Below are positions 21,908 to 32,916 of a DNA stretch of 64,000 nucleotides, piece after piece. Within the stretch, counting starts at the first letter, position 1, and every line of letters begins with the position of its first letter. The notes beneath the pieces were generated by a model. It was not told the DNA's origin. It did not search any database and was given only the letters and a program-made list of their open reading frames with translations. The translations under genes and the position numbers were made by a program. This stretch comes from Chamaecrista fasciculata (lineage: Eukaryota > Streptophyta > Magnoliopsida > Fabales > Fabaceae), in NCBI GenBank assembly GCA_003254925.1, contig QANZ01018762.1:1-64000 (forward strand), in the 5' to 3' direction.

Positions 21908-22565
21908 GAAGGTTCATGACAAAATAAAAAACACAGCCGGCCCTAAAACCTCTCTTTTGTGAGAGAAAATCCTCTCAGCTGTGAGAGTTTTTTCTGAGTG
22001 AAACTTCGGATCACCGTTGTCTCAGCGGCAGTGACCCTTCCTCTGGTTATAGAGTTTTGTGGCGACGACGTTCTGGATCAGGGCTCTCTCGGTGGCGTTT
22101 TGTGGTGGTGAATCTGGACTAGGCATTCCACATCGACTTCCTGGTTTGGTCCTGAATTTTGGGTTCTCTTTCATGGCGTCATTTTGTTTTATTATCTTAT
22201 TATTATTACTTTGAGTCTGTTTTTGTCTTTTTTTATAACAGTCATTGGGGTTGTCTATCTTCCTATTTGGAAGGGTTTGTCTCTTTTAGATGACTTTATT
22301 TTTGTTTCCTGTTTTTTAGATGGTTGTAGCTTTAGTTGGATCCCTAGATTCGCTAACTTGACAATTGATTATCTTGCCAATTTGTCTAAAACGAGGATGG
22401 GTCCTCTTGGATGGGTTGTAAACCTCTCACCTTCGTCAGTTGATATCCTGTCTAGTGTTGTTGTTTATGCTACAGAGGGATTGACTATTTTTAATTTGTT
22501 TCTGTTTGTATTGTGTTTGATTTTGCCTTGCTTTTGAATGAATTATGTTTCAGGCCCAAAAAAAA
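21908..22565 (+). mobile_element. Poly(A)-tailed non-LTR retroposon, copy 1
   Basis: The 14-bp direct repeat AATTAATTGATAGG (21894-21907 and 22566-22579) flanks a 658-bp unit ending in a run of A after GTTTCAGGCCC. That combination of target duplication and A tail marks a retroposed insertion. The body is GC-richer than its surroundings, with CTGTGAGAG and GGCGACGACGTTCTGG near its start. It is homologous to the minus-strand unit at 26749-27216 plus 29395-29554, sharing TAGATGGTTGTA, GATTCGCTA and GAGGATGGGTC. A 117-codon frame (22184-22537) is not conserved as protein by eye. No reverse transcriptase is present. It could be a SINE-like element or the tail of an unrecognised LINE. Confidence 0.8.
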
Positions 22566-22638
22566 AATTAATTGATAGGAGTTTAATTTGAATCTCATCT
22601 ACTAATCTACTAATTAATAAATAGTAATGAAACCTTAG

Positions 22639-23209
22639 TAGGGTTGTTCATTGGGTTGGGCCAACCCGCTAAAACCAACCCAACCCATTAGTTTGGGTTG
22701 GTTTGGGTTGGGCTGACGGGTTGGTTTGTGTTCAAAAAGTTGAACCCGCTATGGTTTGAGTTGGGCTGCGGGTTTCAAGATTTTGAGCCCGCTCAACCCA
22801 ACCCAACCCGCCAGCCCGCAAAAATATTAAATAAAAAATAAAATTAATTTTTTATTTAGTTATAATTATATTTTAATATCACAAATAATATTATTTTTAC
22901 AATTTGGTCAATTAATAAATTTTTATTTTCAATTTAGTCCATAAAAATCAAATTGTGAAGGACCAAATTAAAGAAAAAAATTTAAGAGGGACCAAATTTT
23001 TTATATAATAAATATATAAAAAATAAAAAAACTAGTATGGGTCAACCCGCCAACCCAATCCAAACCAACCCGCCACTGTTTGGTTTGGGTTGGTTTGGGT
23101 TGACTCAATTATTTTCTTTAGCCCAACCCAACCCAACCCGCCAAATAAATTAGTGAGCCCGAACCAACCCGCCCTAAACCCAACCCAACCCAGCCCGTGA
23201 ACACCCCTA
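22639..23209. mobile_element. hAT-like MITE rich in GGGTTGG
   Basis: The termini are TAGGGTTGTTCA and, read inward from the right, TAGGGGTGTTCA, differing at one base. The flanks AACCTTAG (22631-22638) and AACCTGAG (23210-23217) form an 8-bp target duplication with one mismatch, as in hAT elements. Subterminal zones are arrays of AACCCAACCC / GGGTTGGTTT in both orientations, and the centre is AT-rich with GGACCAAAT motifs. Confidence 0.85.
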
Positions 23210-23264
23210 AACCTGAGTGTTACCAAAAAAATAGTAATGGATACCTTAGCTTAAATAACAAATA

Positions 23265-23765
23265 AGTCATATAGTCATTTTGATCATCAAATTATTATAT
23301 TAGTTTCAGTTGGGTCCTAAAATTATTTTTTGCTCTATTTTGATCCTCAAATTTTTACATTTATTTCATTTTGGTCCTCAGAATGTGATTCACTTAGATT
23401 TTGTCGTTATTTTTAACCTGAACAGTTGAGATGAACCATTTCTCCCTCATATATGTCATAATAAGTGAGTTGTCAATGAAAAAGAAAATTTTTTACTTTT
23501 TTAAAGAAAAATCAACCAAAAATTTCTTCTTTTTTTTTTTGTGTTAACTCTTGCTCACTTATTATAGCGTATATGAGATATAAATAATTCATTTTAGTTG
23601 TCTAGGTTAGAAATAACAGTATAAGCCAGATGAAATCACATTTTGGGGACCAAAGTGGAACTAACAAATGTGAAGTCTGAGGATCAAAACAAAACAAAAA
23701 ATAATTTTAGGACCAAAATGAAACTTACTCCATAGTTCAAGAACCAAAATGAAGTTTAAACAAAA
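23265..23765. mobile_element. Inverted-repeat GGTCCT element (MULE-like)
   Basis: Left TTTTGATCATCAAATTATTA and later TCATTTTGGTCCTCAGAATG motifs recur in inverse order at the right as GGGGACCAAAGTGG, AGGACCAAAATGAAA and CAAGAACCAAAATGAAG, forming arms of about 130 bases. No convincing target duplication was found, so the borders are approximate. Confidence 0.55.
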
Positions 23766-23929
23766 AAATTATTCATCCTTGTAACTTCTAAACATTTTTA
23801 ATTGGGTCTTTAAAGCATCAATTTTTCTTTTTCGAAAAAAAGAAACAATTTTTTTAAGCATGACAACTCCTCATTGTTACATTTTAATAGAGATATTCTT
23901 TTTTTTTTTTTTCAATATAGATATTCTAT

Positions 23930-24700
23930 TTAGGCCAAAGTTTGATTGTACTCTTTATTTTTGTGGTAGGTTGCAATATAGCCTTTTATTTTTTTTAATT
24001 GTAATTTTGATTCTCTAAGTTTTTCAAAATGTTTACTCATTGGTCCCACCAACTAAATATGTATCTCATTTTAAGTTCAAATGCGACAAGTCTCGAGCTA
24101 CATGTTGCTTTTAACGAGTCATTTCTTTGTCAAGTTGAGGTCATCAACAAACAAGGACAAATTGAACTTTAAAAGTGAGATACTCATTTCACAGTTAAAT
24201 GTGTGAAGTTGGTCATATCTCTTTTAGTTACAGTGAGTTCATAGCTACGTGTTACTCTTAACAAGTTTTTTTTTTGTCTCTCGTTGGAATCATTATCAAA
24301 TTATAAGGTCAAACCAAGCGCGAAAGTAATGATCTATACCTTTTGGTTCTAGATCTACGGTTTAATAGTTTTTCACTTGGTGTTGAAATTTGAATATTAT
24401 CTTTAGACTTGGAAAGCATTTTGTGGTCAGTCATCTCTTAAACAGAAGACTTGAGGTAAGTGAATTAGTCACTACTATCAACAATGAATGCCCTGACTTA
24501 AACAAAAAGAAAAGGTTAAATGCTCAAATTGGTCCTAAATATATGCCCTTAAGTTTTTGGTCCTAAATGTTTCAGAAGTTTCATTTTGGTCCTATATGTT
24601 GTTATTTAGTTCATCATTTTGGTCTCAAACTACTGGATATGATCATATTTATCTCATTGTGAGTCCAAAAATGCGACGAGTTCAAAGTTATATGACAACA
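23930..24700. repeat. Dispersed MULE-derived repeat fragments
   Basis: 23930-24345 resembles the interior and left end of the element at 18627-19546: the order of TTGTAATTTTGATTCTC, AATGCGACAAG, GAGTCATTTCTTTGTC and CATCAACAAACAAG motifs is the same. 24515-24700 starts another GGTCCTAAAT end. Neither pairs with a visible opposite end. Confidence 0.5.
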
Positions 24701-24957
24701 AAAAAACTCTACTACAAAACACTTAAACTAGCTATATATGTAGGGACCGAATTGAATTTTTTTCATAAATTATGGAGGTCACAAGATCAATTTGACAAAA
24801 TATTTACTACTATATATAACGTCCAAGATGAAGCTGGGGTGTAAAACATATGATTACCAATTTACCATCAATCAAAACGCCATTTCCAGTTCCCTCAAGT
24901 TTCTGTTATTCTGTAAGTATTTCTTTCAGTACAATATACTATTTTTCTTCCATTTCC

Positions 24958-24989
<32 letters not shown>

Positions 24990-24998
24990 TATATATAC
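24958..24998. promoter_or_regulatory. (ATAC)n/(TA)n run upstream of the GIR1-like gene
   Basis: An ATAC repeat followed by TATATATATA ends about 60 bases before the likely start codon. The TA run could serve as a TATA element, or be a simple repeat with no promoter role. No transcription start evidence is available. Confidence 0.4.
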
Positions 24999-25056
24999 AC
25001 GTACGTTTCTCTAACGTTAGGTTAATGTGTTAATTTTAAGACATGATCACAAAATT

Positions 25057-25389
25057 ATGAGTGAAATAGAAAGGGATAATGAGGAGGAGGGGTTGGTGGA
25101 TCAATCACCTCCAAGGAACGCCGTGGACGGTGGCAGCGGCAACAACTCCGGGTCGGGATCTTCCTCGATCTCGGTGTCATCTTACAGATCATCGGAGGTT
25201 TCATCATGTGTGTGTTCCAAGGATAACGATGATGATGAGAGAGAAAGAATGATCATAAAGACAAGGATGCCTCTAGTGGGATGTCCAACATGCTTCATGT
25301 TTGTCATGTTATCCGATGTCGATCATCCCAAGTGCCCTAACTGTAAAAATACCGTCTTCCTTCATTTCTTCAATCATGGCATAGTGTAA
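25057..25389 (+). CDS. GIR1-like small zinc-ribbon protein
   Basis: A single-exon frame of 110 residues. The C-terminus reads MPLVGCPTCFMFVMLSD, then PKCPNCKNTVFLHFF, matching the conserved end of the plant GIR1/GIR2 (GL2-interacting repressor) family. Cysteines 76, 79, 93 and 96 form a C-x2-C / C-x2-C ribbon. The N-terminus is acidic, then Gly/Ser-rich. GIR1 proteins of Arabidopsis act as nuclear adaptors in root-hair and trichome control and carry an N-terminal LxLxL EAR motif. That motif is not visible here; only QSPPR recalls the SPPR stretch that follows it. An in-frame upstream ATG at 25027 would add 10 residues; the second ATG is preferred because MSEIERDNEEEG looks like a natural start. 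The length is normal for the family. A repressor role is inferred from homology only. Confidence 0.8.
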   Translation: MSEIERDNEEEGLVDQSPPRNAVDGGSGNNSGSGSSSISVSSYRSSEVSSCVCSKDNDDDERERMIIKTRMPLVGCPTCFMFVMLSDVDHPKCPNCKNTVFLHFFNHGIV

Positions 25390-26100
25390 ACTAATTTCTA
25401 AATGATTATCGAATTAACAATTCGATTCTTGAAATATTGAAATATTATGTTTAATTAGTCTTTGAAAGATTATAGTTTTAATTTTTTGAAGACTAAACTA
25501 TATATTTCAATGTTTTAAAGACTAAGTTGTCAACTCGATAATCTTTAAAAACAAAATCTCTTATCATCTGGTTTTAGCATCAAATGTCATGTCTTGTCTC
25601 ATAAGAACTTTTATCAATTTTTTATGTTATGTTAAGTTTGGATTTTGTTGTTTCCTTTTGGTTCTCCCTGTTGTTATAAAAAAAATTAACATATTTTCAA
25701 GTATTTAAGGTAGGAAATAAAAAAGGATAATAAAGAGAGTTTGAGTATAGGCAAAATAATTTAACTAAGTAGTAGTATATATTCAATTATTCATGCTCTC
25801 ATTTTATTCTTCTTTTAAAGTTACAAGTGGCACTTTGAAATTTCAGCTGAGGCTATTGTAATTTAGTACGTGTATTAATTAGAAATATTGTAAGTTAATT
25901 TATATATTACTTAGACTAAATTAATAATTTAATTATTAAAATAATACAATTATGTATATTAATTAGAGTAAATTAAGGCAACAACAAGATGAGATAAATT
26001 TAGGAGGAAAAATAATTTTTTGAGGTAATTGAATTACTTTCTTTTAAAATTTTGATATTTTTGAAAGAATAATTACCCTTCAAAGTTACTTTCTCTTATT
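25390..26100. other. 3' flank of the GIR1-like gene with a small inverted repeat
   Basis: 25405-25550 contains a degenerate inverted repeat: GATTATCGAATTAACAATTC near the left and TTGTCAACTCGATAATC near the right. It is of the same type as tracts around 29980-30185 and 63089-63308. The remainder is AT-rich without a gene. Confidence 0.5.
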
Positions 26101-26109
26101 AAATTATTT

Positions 26110-26551
26110 GGCTAAAGTGCATTTTTGGTCCCATAGCTTTGGCTAAGGTCTCAATTTGGTCTCATAACTTTTTTTGTTGCACTTTTAGTCCCATATCTTT
26201 TGCTCAAGTTGTAGATTTAGTCCTAGTTACATTTTTGGTCCCATATTTTTTGTTCATGTTACATAATTGGTCCTATATTTTTTAGTCTAGTTGCAAAATC
26301 GGTTCCATATTTTTGGGTCAGGTGCAGAATTGGTCTCATATATTTGGATCAAGTGGGACTGACGGTGAAACTTTTTGTAAAGATATGAGACCAATTCTGC
26401 AACCTGACCAAAAGATATGGGACCAAAAGTGATACGGGACCAAATCTGCAACTTTTTACAATGATATGGGATTAAAAGTGCAACAAAAAAAGTTATGGGA
26501 CCAAATTGAAACCTGAATAAAAGTTATGAGACCAAAAGTACACTTTGACCA
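26110..26551. mobile_element. GGTCCCATA MITE (MULE-like), 442 bp
   Basis: AAATTATTT flanks both ends (26101-26109 and 26552-26560), a 9-bp target duplication. The left end is GGCTAAAGTGCATTTTTGG and the right end read inward is GGTCAAAGTGTACTTTTGG. The arms carry a chain of TTTTGGTCCCATA-type motifs in one orientation and GGGACCAAA motifs in the other. It is related to the element at 31710-32118. Confidence 0.88.
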
Positions 26552-26748
26552 AATTATTTTATCCAAACATAGGGTTAGAGTATTCATAACTGAGAAAAAA
26601 GAAGATATATAAAGTTTGAATATAGTGTATATATAGGTTCACGCTCTCATTGTTATTATTATTATAACGCTCTCAAGGGATTCTATAATTGTAGACTTAG
26701 TATGTGTTTTTTTCTCTTTTCGGAGGAGGAGCAATTTTTAAAAGACTT

Positions 26749-29554
26749 TTTTTTTATTGGCCTAAAACATAATTCATTCAAAAATAAGGCAAAGCCAAAC
26801 ACAATACAAACGATAACAAAGTTAAATAAGCCAAGCCCTCCCTTGTATAAGTAGCAACACTAGACAGAATATCAACTAACGAAGGTGGGGGGTCTGCAAC
26901 TCATCCAAGACGACCCATCCTCGTGTCAGACAAATTGGCAATACAAACAGCTGCCAAGATAGCGAATCTAGAGATCCAACTAAAGTTACAACCATCTAAG
27001 GAATTGGAAACATAAATAATATCATCTGACCAAAAACAGAACTAAACCAGGAAGCTGTCGTGAAAGCCTAAACCAAAAACGCTTCCGTCGAGCATCCAGA
27101 CCAGATCGGTGCCGTGGAGGACCAAAATCGGAATGACGCCAACAAAAAAGTCAGACGAAATCGACTCCGTGGGAGCCCTGATCTAGAACGTCACCGCCAC
27201 AAAACTATAGAAATAAAGAAATGTTGGGAAATCATAGAGCGAGCGCAGCGGAAAAAATTAAAAATTTGATAAATCGCAGCTCTATAATTCCCTTCCAGGA
27301 TCCAGTAACTGCATTTATTCTAGTAAAAGAAGAGGTATACCTAAAATCAATCGGTAGCTTTTGAACTTGCGAGTCCGAGAAGTCCACTCGAGCGTGTCCT
27401 TCTTCTGCCGGTAATCCACACGAGCAGTTTGGCAGACACCCAGGTGCTAGCCTCCTTCTCTTCTTCAAGAGAATTCGGGAACCAATCTACGGTTCTTGAA
27501 TGTTCAAGAACAATTCTTGAACCTCCAAGAAAGGTGGCGCACAACTCACACAAGCCCTAAAAGAGTTAGGGTTTTAGTCACACCTTTCTCTCTCTAAGAA
27601 AATAGGCGACTTTACTCTCTCTCTTCTCTAAGGGAAAGTCGAAATTTCTCTAGTCACACTAAAGGAATGAGTTAGGCGACTTTGCCTAGTGTGTGTGTTT
27701 AAATAGAGTTATTTTCCTAACTCATGAAATTTGGGAATTATAATAAAAAAAATAGGGATTACCTAAATCTTGAATTATGATATTACACTAATATTATAAT
27801 TCAAAACTAATAGGAAATTTAAATTTAAATTTCAAAATCAAATCTTGAAACCTAAATCTTTGAATGCCCAATCCCTATTGGTCAAGAGGATTTGAATTCT
27901 TAATTAAAATATTACATTAATATCTTAATTTAAAATTCAAAATGCAATCTTGAAATCCAAAATGTAAGATCAAATATTGACCATTGGATCAAGCCATGCG
28001 CCATCCCCTTCTTTATTTTGTAGGAATTTAATAATTAAAATAACAACCCTAACTCTTAGGAAGTTATAACCAACTTATCAATTTCCTTAACAAATTGAAT
28101 TAAAATATTACCCTAATATCTTTAATTCAAATTTGAATCTTGAATTCAAATTCCCTAACTATATTGAATTAAAATATTACCATAATATCTTTAATTCAAA
28201 CTTGAATCTTGAAATCAAAATCAAATCTTGATTTAAATTAACAAAACATTTTATTAATAAAATTCAAGAAGCATGAGGCGCCACCCTCCTTCCTTGTTAT
28301 CCTAATATTAGAGAATTTAATAAATCAATAATCCTCTAACTTTTAGGAGGCTTATCAAATTTATTATTCCCTAATATTTTAAACAAGAATCCAATTGTAA
28401 ATAGATTAATCAAATTAACTATTTAACAATTAATATATTTAAACTTGTCTAACAAATTTAAATATCATAAACGTAGATATTATTTAAGACAAGACTTCAT
28501 GTCCTAAGACATTCAACCATGTCTTAAATTGTGTCACTAAAGTGACTCACGAATTAACCCTAATTCATGTCCCTTTATGGTATTTTGATCCTGCTCATTT
28601 GTGACCCAGCAGGCCTCACGTGAAGTTGGCAGCAAGCCATCTTTATGACTCACAAGTCGAGAGCGGACTCTAGCAAGCCATCACGACTACCCAAAACATG
28701 TGAGTTATCGTTTTAACAAAACCGATTTAATCTTAGTACCACCTTGTCATAATCCCTATTGTCACACGATATTTTGGTCTTGGATAAGGCACGGGAAAGT
28801 CATCCTTAATCCAAACCATAACTTTCTCGATTCCTTGAGTTAGTCCCATTTCCCTTTGTGACCACACATTCCTTGGACAGACTCATCGAGGGCGCCAGTT
28901 AAATATCTCTCATCTTGACGAGGGACAAAATTCCATCTTGGTCAACCACATTCCTCAGCACGGTAAACAACCAAACCCGTACCTAGCCTGTATGGCTACC
29001 CTGCTACGGGCAACGTTGGACTAGGCCAAAGTTCGACATCTACAACGCCGGAATAGTAAAGACCTCAGGTCTAAACACATGCAGGACTCTCCGGGTCGGT
29101 CCAGCAACTTGTAACCCTTTACATAATTGCACCATGACTCTCGAGAAGCATCATGTGCATGTATCTCTATACACCGAGGTCATGCTGGTCTTAGTTCATT
29201 CACATTCCCACGTGAATGATCGACCAGGGACAATTTAGAATAATTATCACATAATTAATCAAGGACTGTTATCATAGTAAACATGCTAATAATATGATAA
29301 CGACATAATTTATCATCTATAAATTAATCAAAATAATATGTTCAAACAAACACATATATTTAAAATGATTGGCCCTAGGGCACAATCTCCAACAAGAAAC
29401 ACTCTCATAAAGAGAGAGAAGGACTCTCACAAGGAAGGAATTTACACTACCTAAACGGAGGGTTGGCGCTGCTCGCTAGATCTGGTGAGGGAGGAAGCAG
29501 TAGAGAGAATATTATGAAAAAAGTATGTCTTAGAAAAAAAAATCCATTTTTTTC
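26749..29554 (-). mobile_element. Poly(A)-tailed retroposon, copy 2, split by a solo LTR
   Basis: On the minus strand 29554-29395 followed by 27216-26749 forms a unit homologous to the retroposon at 21908-22565, ending GTTTTAGGCCAATAAAAA. AAAAGACTT flanks it (26740-26748 and 29555-29563), and TTTTT with one changed base precedes both copies, a plausible target duplication. The 5' parts of the two copies diverge, whereas the 3' two thirds are clearly alike. The interruption is the solo LTR at 27222-29394. Confidence 0.72.
27222..29394 (-). mobile_element. Solo LTR, 2173 bp
   Basis: It starts TGTTGGGAAATCATAGAGC and ends CACAATCTCCAACA, so both ends are TG...CA with matching TGTTGG inverted tips. 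AGAAA flanks it directly (27217-27221 and 29395-29399), a 5-bp target duplication. No second LTR or internal domain lies alongside, so it is a solo LTR left by recombination. On the minus strand the 3' end reads CCGCTGCGCTCGCTC near the tip, a phrase seen at the end of many plant LTRs, which suggests minus orientation. The superfamily cannot be fixed without internal sequence. Frames inside (27232-27553) look like leader composition, not genes. Confidence 0.88.
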
Positions 29555-29563
29555 AAAAGACTT

Positions 29564-31640
29564 GCATGTCTCTCAATTTGGTTATCGAAATATGTAATTA
29601 GTTATAAGTAATTTTATTCTTGTATTAAAAATTGTAAATAAAATTTTAATGACAAATTAAATTATTTTTTACACAAATACCACAAAAGATAGTTGTTAAG
29701 TTAGAGAAGGAATTCATAGGAGTTATCATTAAATTTGAATTACTATTCTTGATAAAAAAAAATCAAATAATTGTAATAATGGTTAAATTTTGAGATTTAT
29801 AATCTTTTGGTGACTAAATTAATTTTTTTATGGGAGGTTACTAAATTATTAAGTTAGTTAACATTAAATGATTTTGATATCAACTTAGATCATTTTGTTT
29901 AGAAATGATTTTTGTGTCAATAATTAAAGTATCTTTGAGCTTAAAGGTAAGCTACGTTTTTTAATAAAATAAGTTAATAATTTAATCTTTAAAAATTGTC
30001 GAATTAATAACTCAACGCTTGAAAAAGTAAAATGCATAATTAATCTCGAAAGATATAAACGATATATTTTTAATCCTTAAAAGAACTCAACGATATATTC
30101 TTTGGATGTTCTAGGAACAAAAATATATATTTTAATCTTTCATTGATTAAGCTATCAAATCAGTAATTTTCTAGAGACTAAATTATTAATTTAGTCTTTT
30201 TAATATTTCAGCAAAATTTAGAAAGTACTCACTAAATAATTCATTAATTTGTGGAAAAGGGAAATAAGTAAAGAACAATGATTTAATATAAATGTAGTAT
30301 GCCGTTCACTAAACTGAATTAATTTGCCATATTTACATTAACAAATTTTGACTTTCAATCTAATTGTAATCCAAACAAAACTTGTTGAATTATTTAAATA
30401 ATCTTAATCGTAAATCAACACTACTTTACTATATTATACTAAGTAAGTTAACGATTTTTATAGAGTATATATTTACCAAATTGTAACAATCACATTAAAC
30501 ACCACTAATCAACAAATAAATTCAATTGAGCAAGTTACAACATATTCTCTTTTTTCTATGCTTTGATTCTTTCCATTTCTTCAACAATGGTCATTTAAAT
30601 AAGAATTCAAGCTCGCTCACTCATATGTAAGGTACTAAGGTTTAATGACCATTGTCGAAGAAATGGAAACATATATAGTTTTCTTTTATTCTTTTTTTTC
30701 TTTCCTAAACATATGAAGTTGTTAGTTTGGAATTCGGACTAAACCCAAGTATATATACTACGGTTAAGAACTTATGATAAGACTGTTCTTGAATGATTTT
30801 GTCTTTATCTTCAAGTGATCTCAACGTGCATCATCTCACGTCAATTTATCGTAATTAAATAAATAATTTTCAGGCTAATAAGACAGAATTTTAGTTTCCA
30901 CACCAGTTCACAGTCCAAACTTTGGTACGTTATAGCAGCCAAGGCATTGTGTAGTCAATTTATAATTACAGCAGCTAGTGAAGATTTTAACATATAGAGC
31001 TAACGACTGAGTAATTTTTGTTGACTATAGATGGTCCAAACTCCTAAGTCAACTGTCTTGTTGGCTTTGTTTGTCAAGTTTTTAGATTAATTGTAAGTAT
31101 ATAGTTTATGAATGAAGTTAGGGTATGGGGTTCTATATACATGATTCCTCATGAGTAATTTGAGAAACATACAACAATGGATCACAGGCAAAGTTTCATG
31201 TAAAAAAGTACATCCAATCGTAAAATTAATATCAAATTATCGCTATGATCATATAGAGAGAAATAGGGTTTTGTTGTCGTGTAGCTCTTCATGATATTAG
31301 GAGTTATGTACTTATAGACTTTTGATATTTTATTTAATGAAGATATCACAATACACGAAAGGAGTCTGTGTTATTTTTAGAAGTGATTTAAAATATACTT
31401 TAAGAGATCTTAAATCTGTCGTTTGATTGGGCACTAGCCCAAGGATCAACCATGGACGTTTAGGAGAGTTGGCTTATGAGCGGTGAGGTGGTCCTTTATA
31501 AGATTTTTCTTAAGAAATATATTTTAGTGAATTTAATTCTAAAGATTAAAGAATTTTCTAAAAAAAAAACAATCTTTAAAAGAGTAAAAAATAAATTAAA
31601 ATAAAAGCATTTGTAAATAATTATTTATACTCTGTTATAC
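29564..31640. other. AT-rich intergenic DNA
   Basis: Contains inverted motifs of an eroded TTTAATC(T/C)TT(A/T)AAA family at 29975-30200 and the hairpin listed separately. No protein-coding sequence is recognised. Confidence 0.55.
30570..30669. other. Hairpin, 28-bp stem and 44-base loop
   Basis: The left arm (30570-30597) contains TTTCCATTTCTTC, one mismatch, then ACAATGGTCATT. The right arm (30642-30669) is its reverse complement with two mismatches overall. Size and shape would suit a small-RNA precursor or a short MITE core. It matches no miRNA I can recall, and there is no evidence of transcription. Confidence 0.5.
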
Positions 31641-31709
31641 AAAAATAAACTTTTTCGATTTCGTGTTAGCTATAATACCAAACTAGGAATTACACTTATA
31701 TTTATTTTT

Positions 31710-32118
31710 GGCCAAAGTACAAATTTGGTCTTATATCTTTTGGTTAGTTCCCAATTTGGTTCTATATACTTTTTTTTTGCATTTTTTGTCACATATCTTT
31801 AGATTAGGTTCCAATTTGGTTCCATATCATTTTTTGTTGTAGATTTTGTCCCATATCTTTGAGTTAATTGCATAATTGATCTTTGAGTCAGGTGCATAAA
31901 TGGTCTCATATTTTTGTAAAAAGATCAATTAACGATTGATCTTTTTATAAAGATATAGGACCAATTCTGTAATATAAGCAAAAGATATGGGACCAAAACA
32001 GATATGAGACCGAATTGGGATCTTTTTCAAAGATATGGGACCAAACGTGCAACAAAAAAGATACAGGACCAAATTGGAAACTTAGCAAAAGATATGGGAC
32101 CAAATTCGTACTTTGACC
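31710..32118. mobile_element. GGTCCCATA MITE (MULE-like) with an empty-site partner
   Basis: TTTATTTTT flanks both ends (31701-31709 and 32119-32127). The left end is GGCCAAAGTACAAATTTGG and the right end read inward is GGTCAAAGTACGAATTTGG. At the paralogous position near 51641-51650 the sequence runs ATATTTATGTTTTAATAAAA without any insertion, confirming the borders. Arms carry TATCTTT(T/A)G and GGTCCCATA-type motifs. Confidence 0.92.
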
Positions 32119-32127
32119 TTTATTTTT

Positions 32128-32540
32128 TAATAAAATATTTGATGGGCCAGCCCACTCAAACTCCTACCTTTTAAAAGTGCTATATTGGGCCAAGTTTAAG
32201 AATTTGACATCTCATCTGTTTCATGGATACCTAAGCTCATATATCATGAAGCCCATTAAACAAAAATAGTCCTATCTGGAGGTAATTAATGTTGTAAACG
32301 TGGAAAATAAGCATTCCAATCCAACTTTGTTAGAGAGACACGTTTATTTAGCTTGAAAACCCATATAAATAAATGCCTCTCATTATACTCATCTTTCTAA
32401 CAAAGAGTCAAGCTATTATTTCAAAGGTGAAAACTTTGGGACTCACTTGAGAAATTGATGGAATTTGGAAGCTAGGGTTCATGATTTTCAGCAAGGAGGA
32501 TTTGAAGAAGCAATTGAATATCCCACAAGGTATTTCTTCC
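32128..32540 (+). promoter_or_regulatory. Promoter/first-exon-like sequence, copy 1
   Basis: A TATAAATA box (32364-32371) is preceded by ACACGTTTAT and followed about 115 bases on by an ATG at 32481 that opens MIFSKEDLKKQLNIPQ. ACAAG then GTATTT at about 32529 resembles a splice donor. The partner at 51907-52080 preserves the TATA box, leader and ATG but has one extra T after the seventh codon, which changes the frame. No downstream exon could be joined. It is therefore a duplicated gene start whose parent is unknown, or a non-coding transcript start. Confidence 0.4.
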
Positions 32541-32916
32541 TTTTCCACATCTAATTTTTTTTAGCATTTTTGTGATTCTTGTTAGTTTAGGCTTGATTTT
32601 GGAAGTTTTAACTTTTAACATAAGGTTAAACCTTAATGTAATATCCCAAAATTTTAAAGATTGATTTTGAGATTTATAATAAGAATTTAAAGTCATTGGA
32701 ATATAAAATAAATTTTAGAGGTCATGGTTAGAATTTAAATATTTTTTGTTTGTGGTAAAAATCTGAAAGTTAACAAAAAAAAATTAAAATTTATAAATTT
32801 ATAAAAATTCCTTGTGTACAAGGACCTTTTTGAAGTAGTTAAACCTTTAGAGGATAAACGTGGTATTTTTCCCTTTCCTTTAGATGAGGAAAATTGACTC
32901 TCCCTTGCTGCCAGAT

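Larger units (their letters stand above)
31641..32625. repeat. Paralogous segment copy 1 (partner 51601-52165)
   Basis: Outside the MITE at 31710-32118, the sequence is closely similar to 51601-52165 over about 560 bases, from AAAAATAAAC through GATGGGCCAGCCCACTCAAA to GATTCTTGTTAGTTTAGG. Only this copy holds the MITE. Confidence 0.88.

Noticed and set aside
22184..22537. 117-codon hydrophobic frame as a membrane protein gene
   Set aside because: It lies inside the retroposon, and the homologous copy at 26.7-27.2 kb does not keep the frame by eye.
27232..27553. Two overlapping minus-strand frames as genes
   Set aside because: They lie within the solo LTR and match LTR leader-type sequence.
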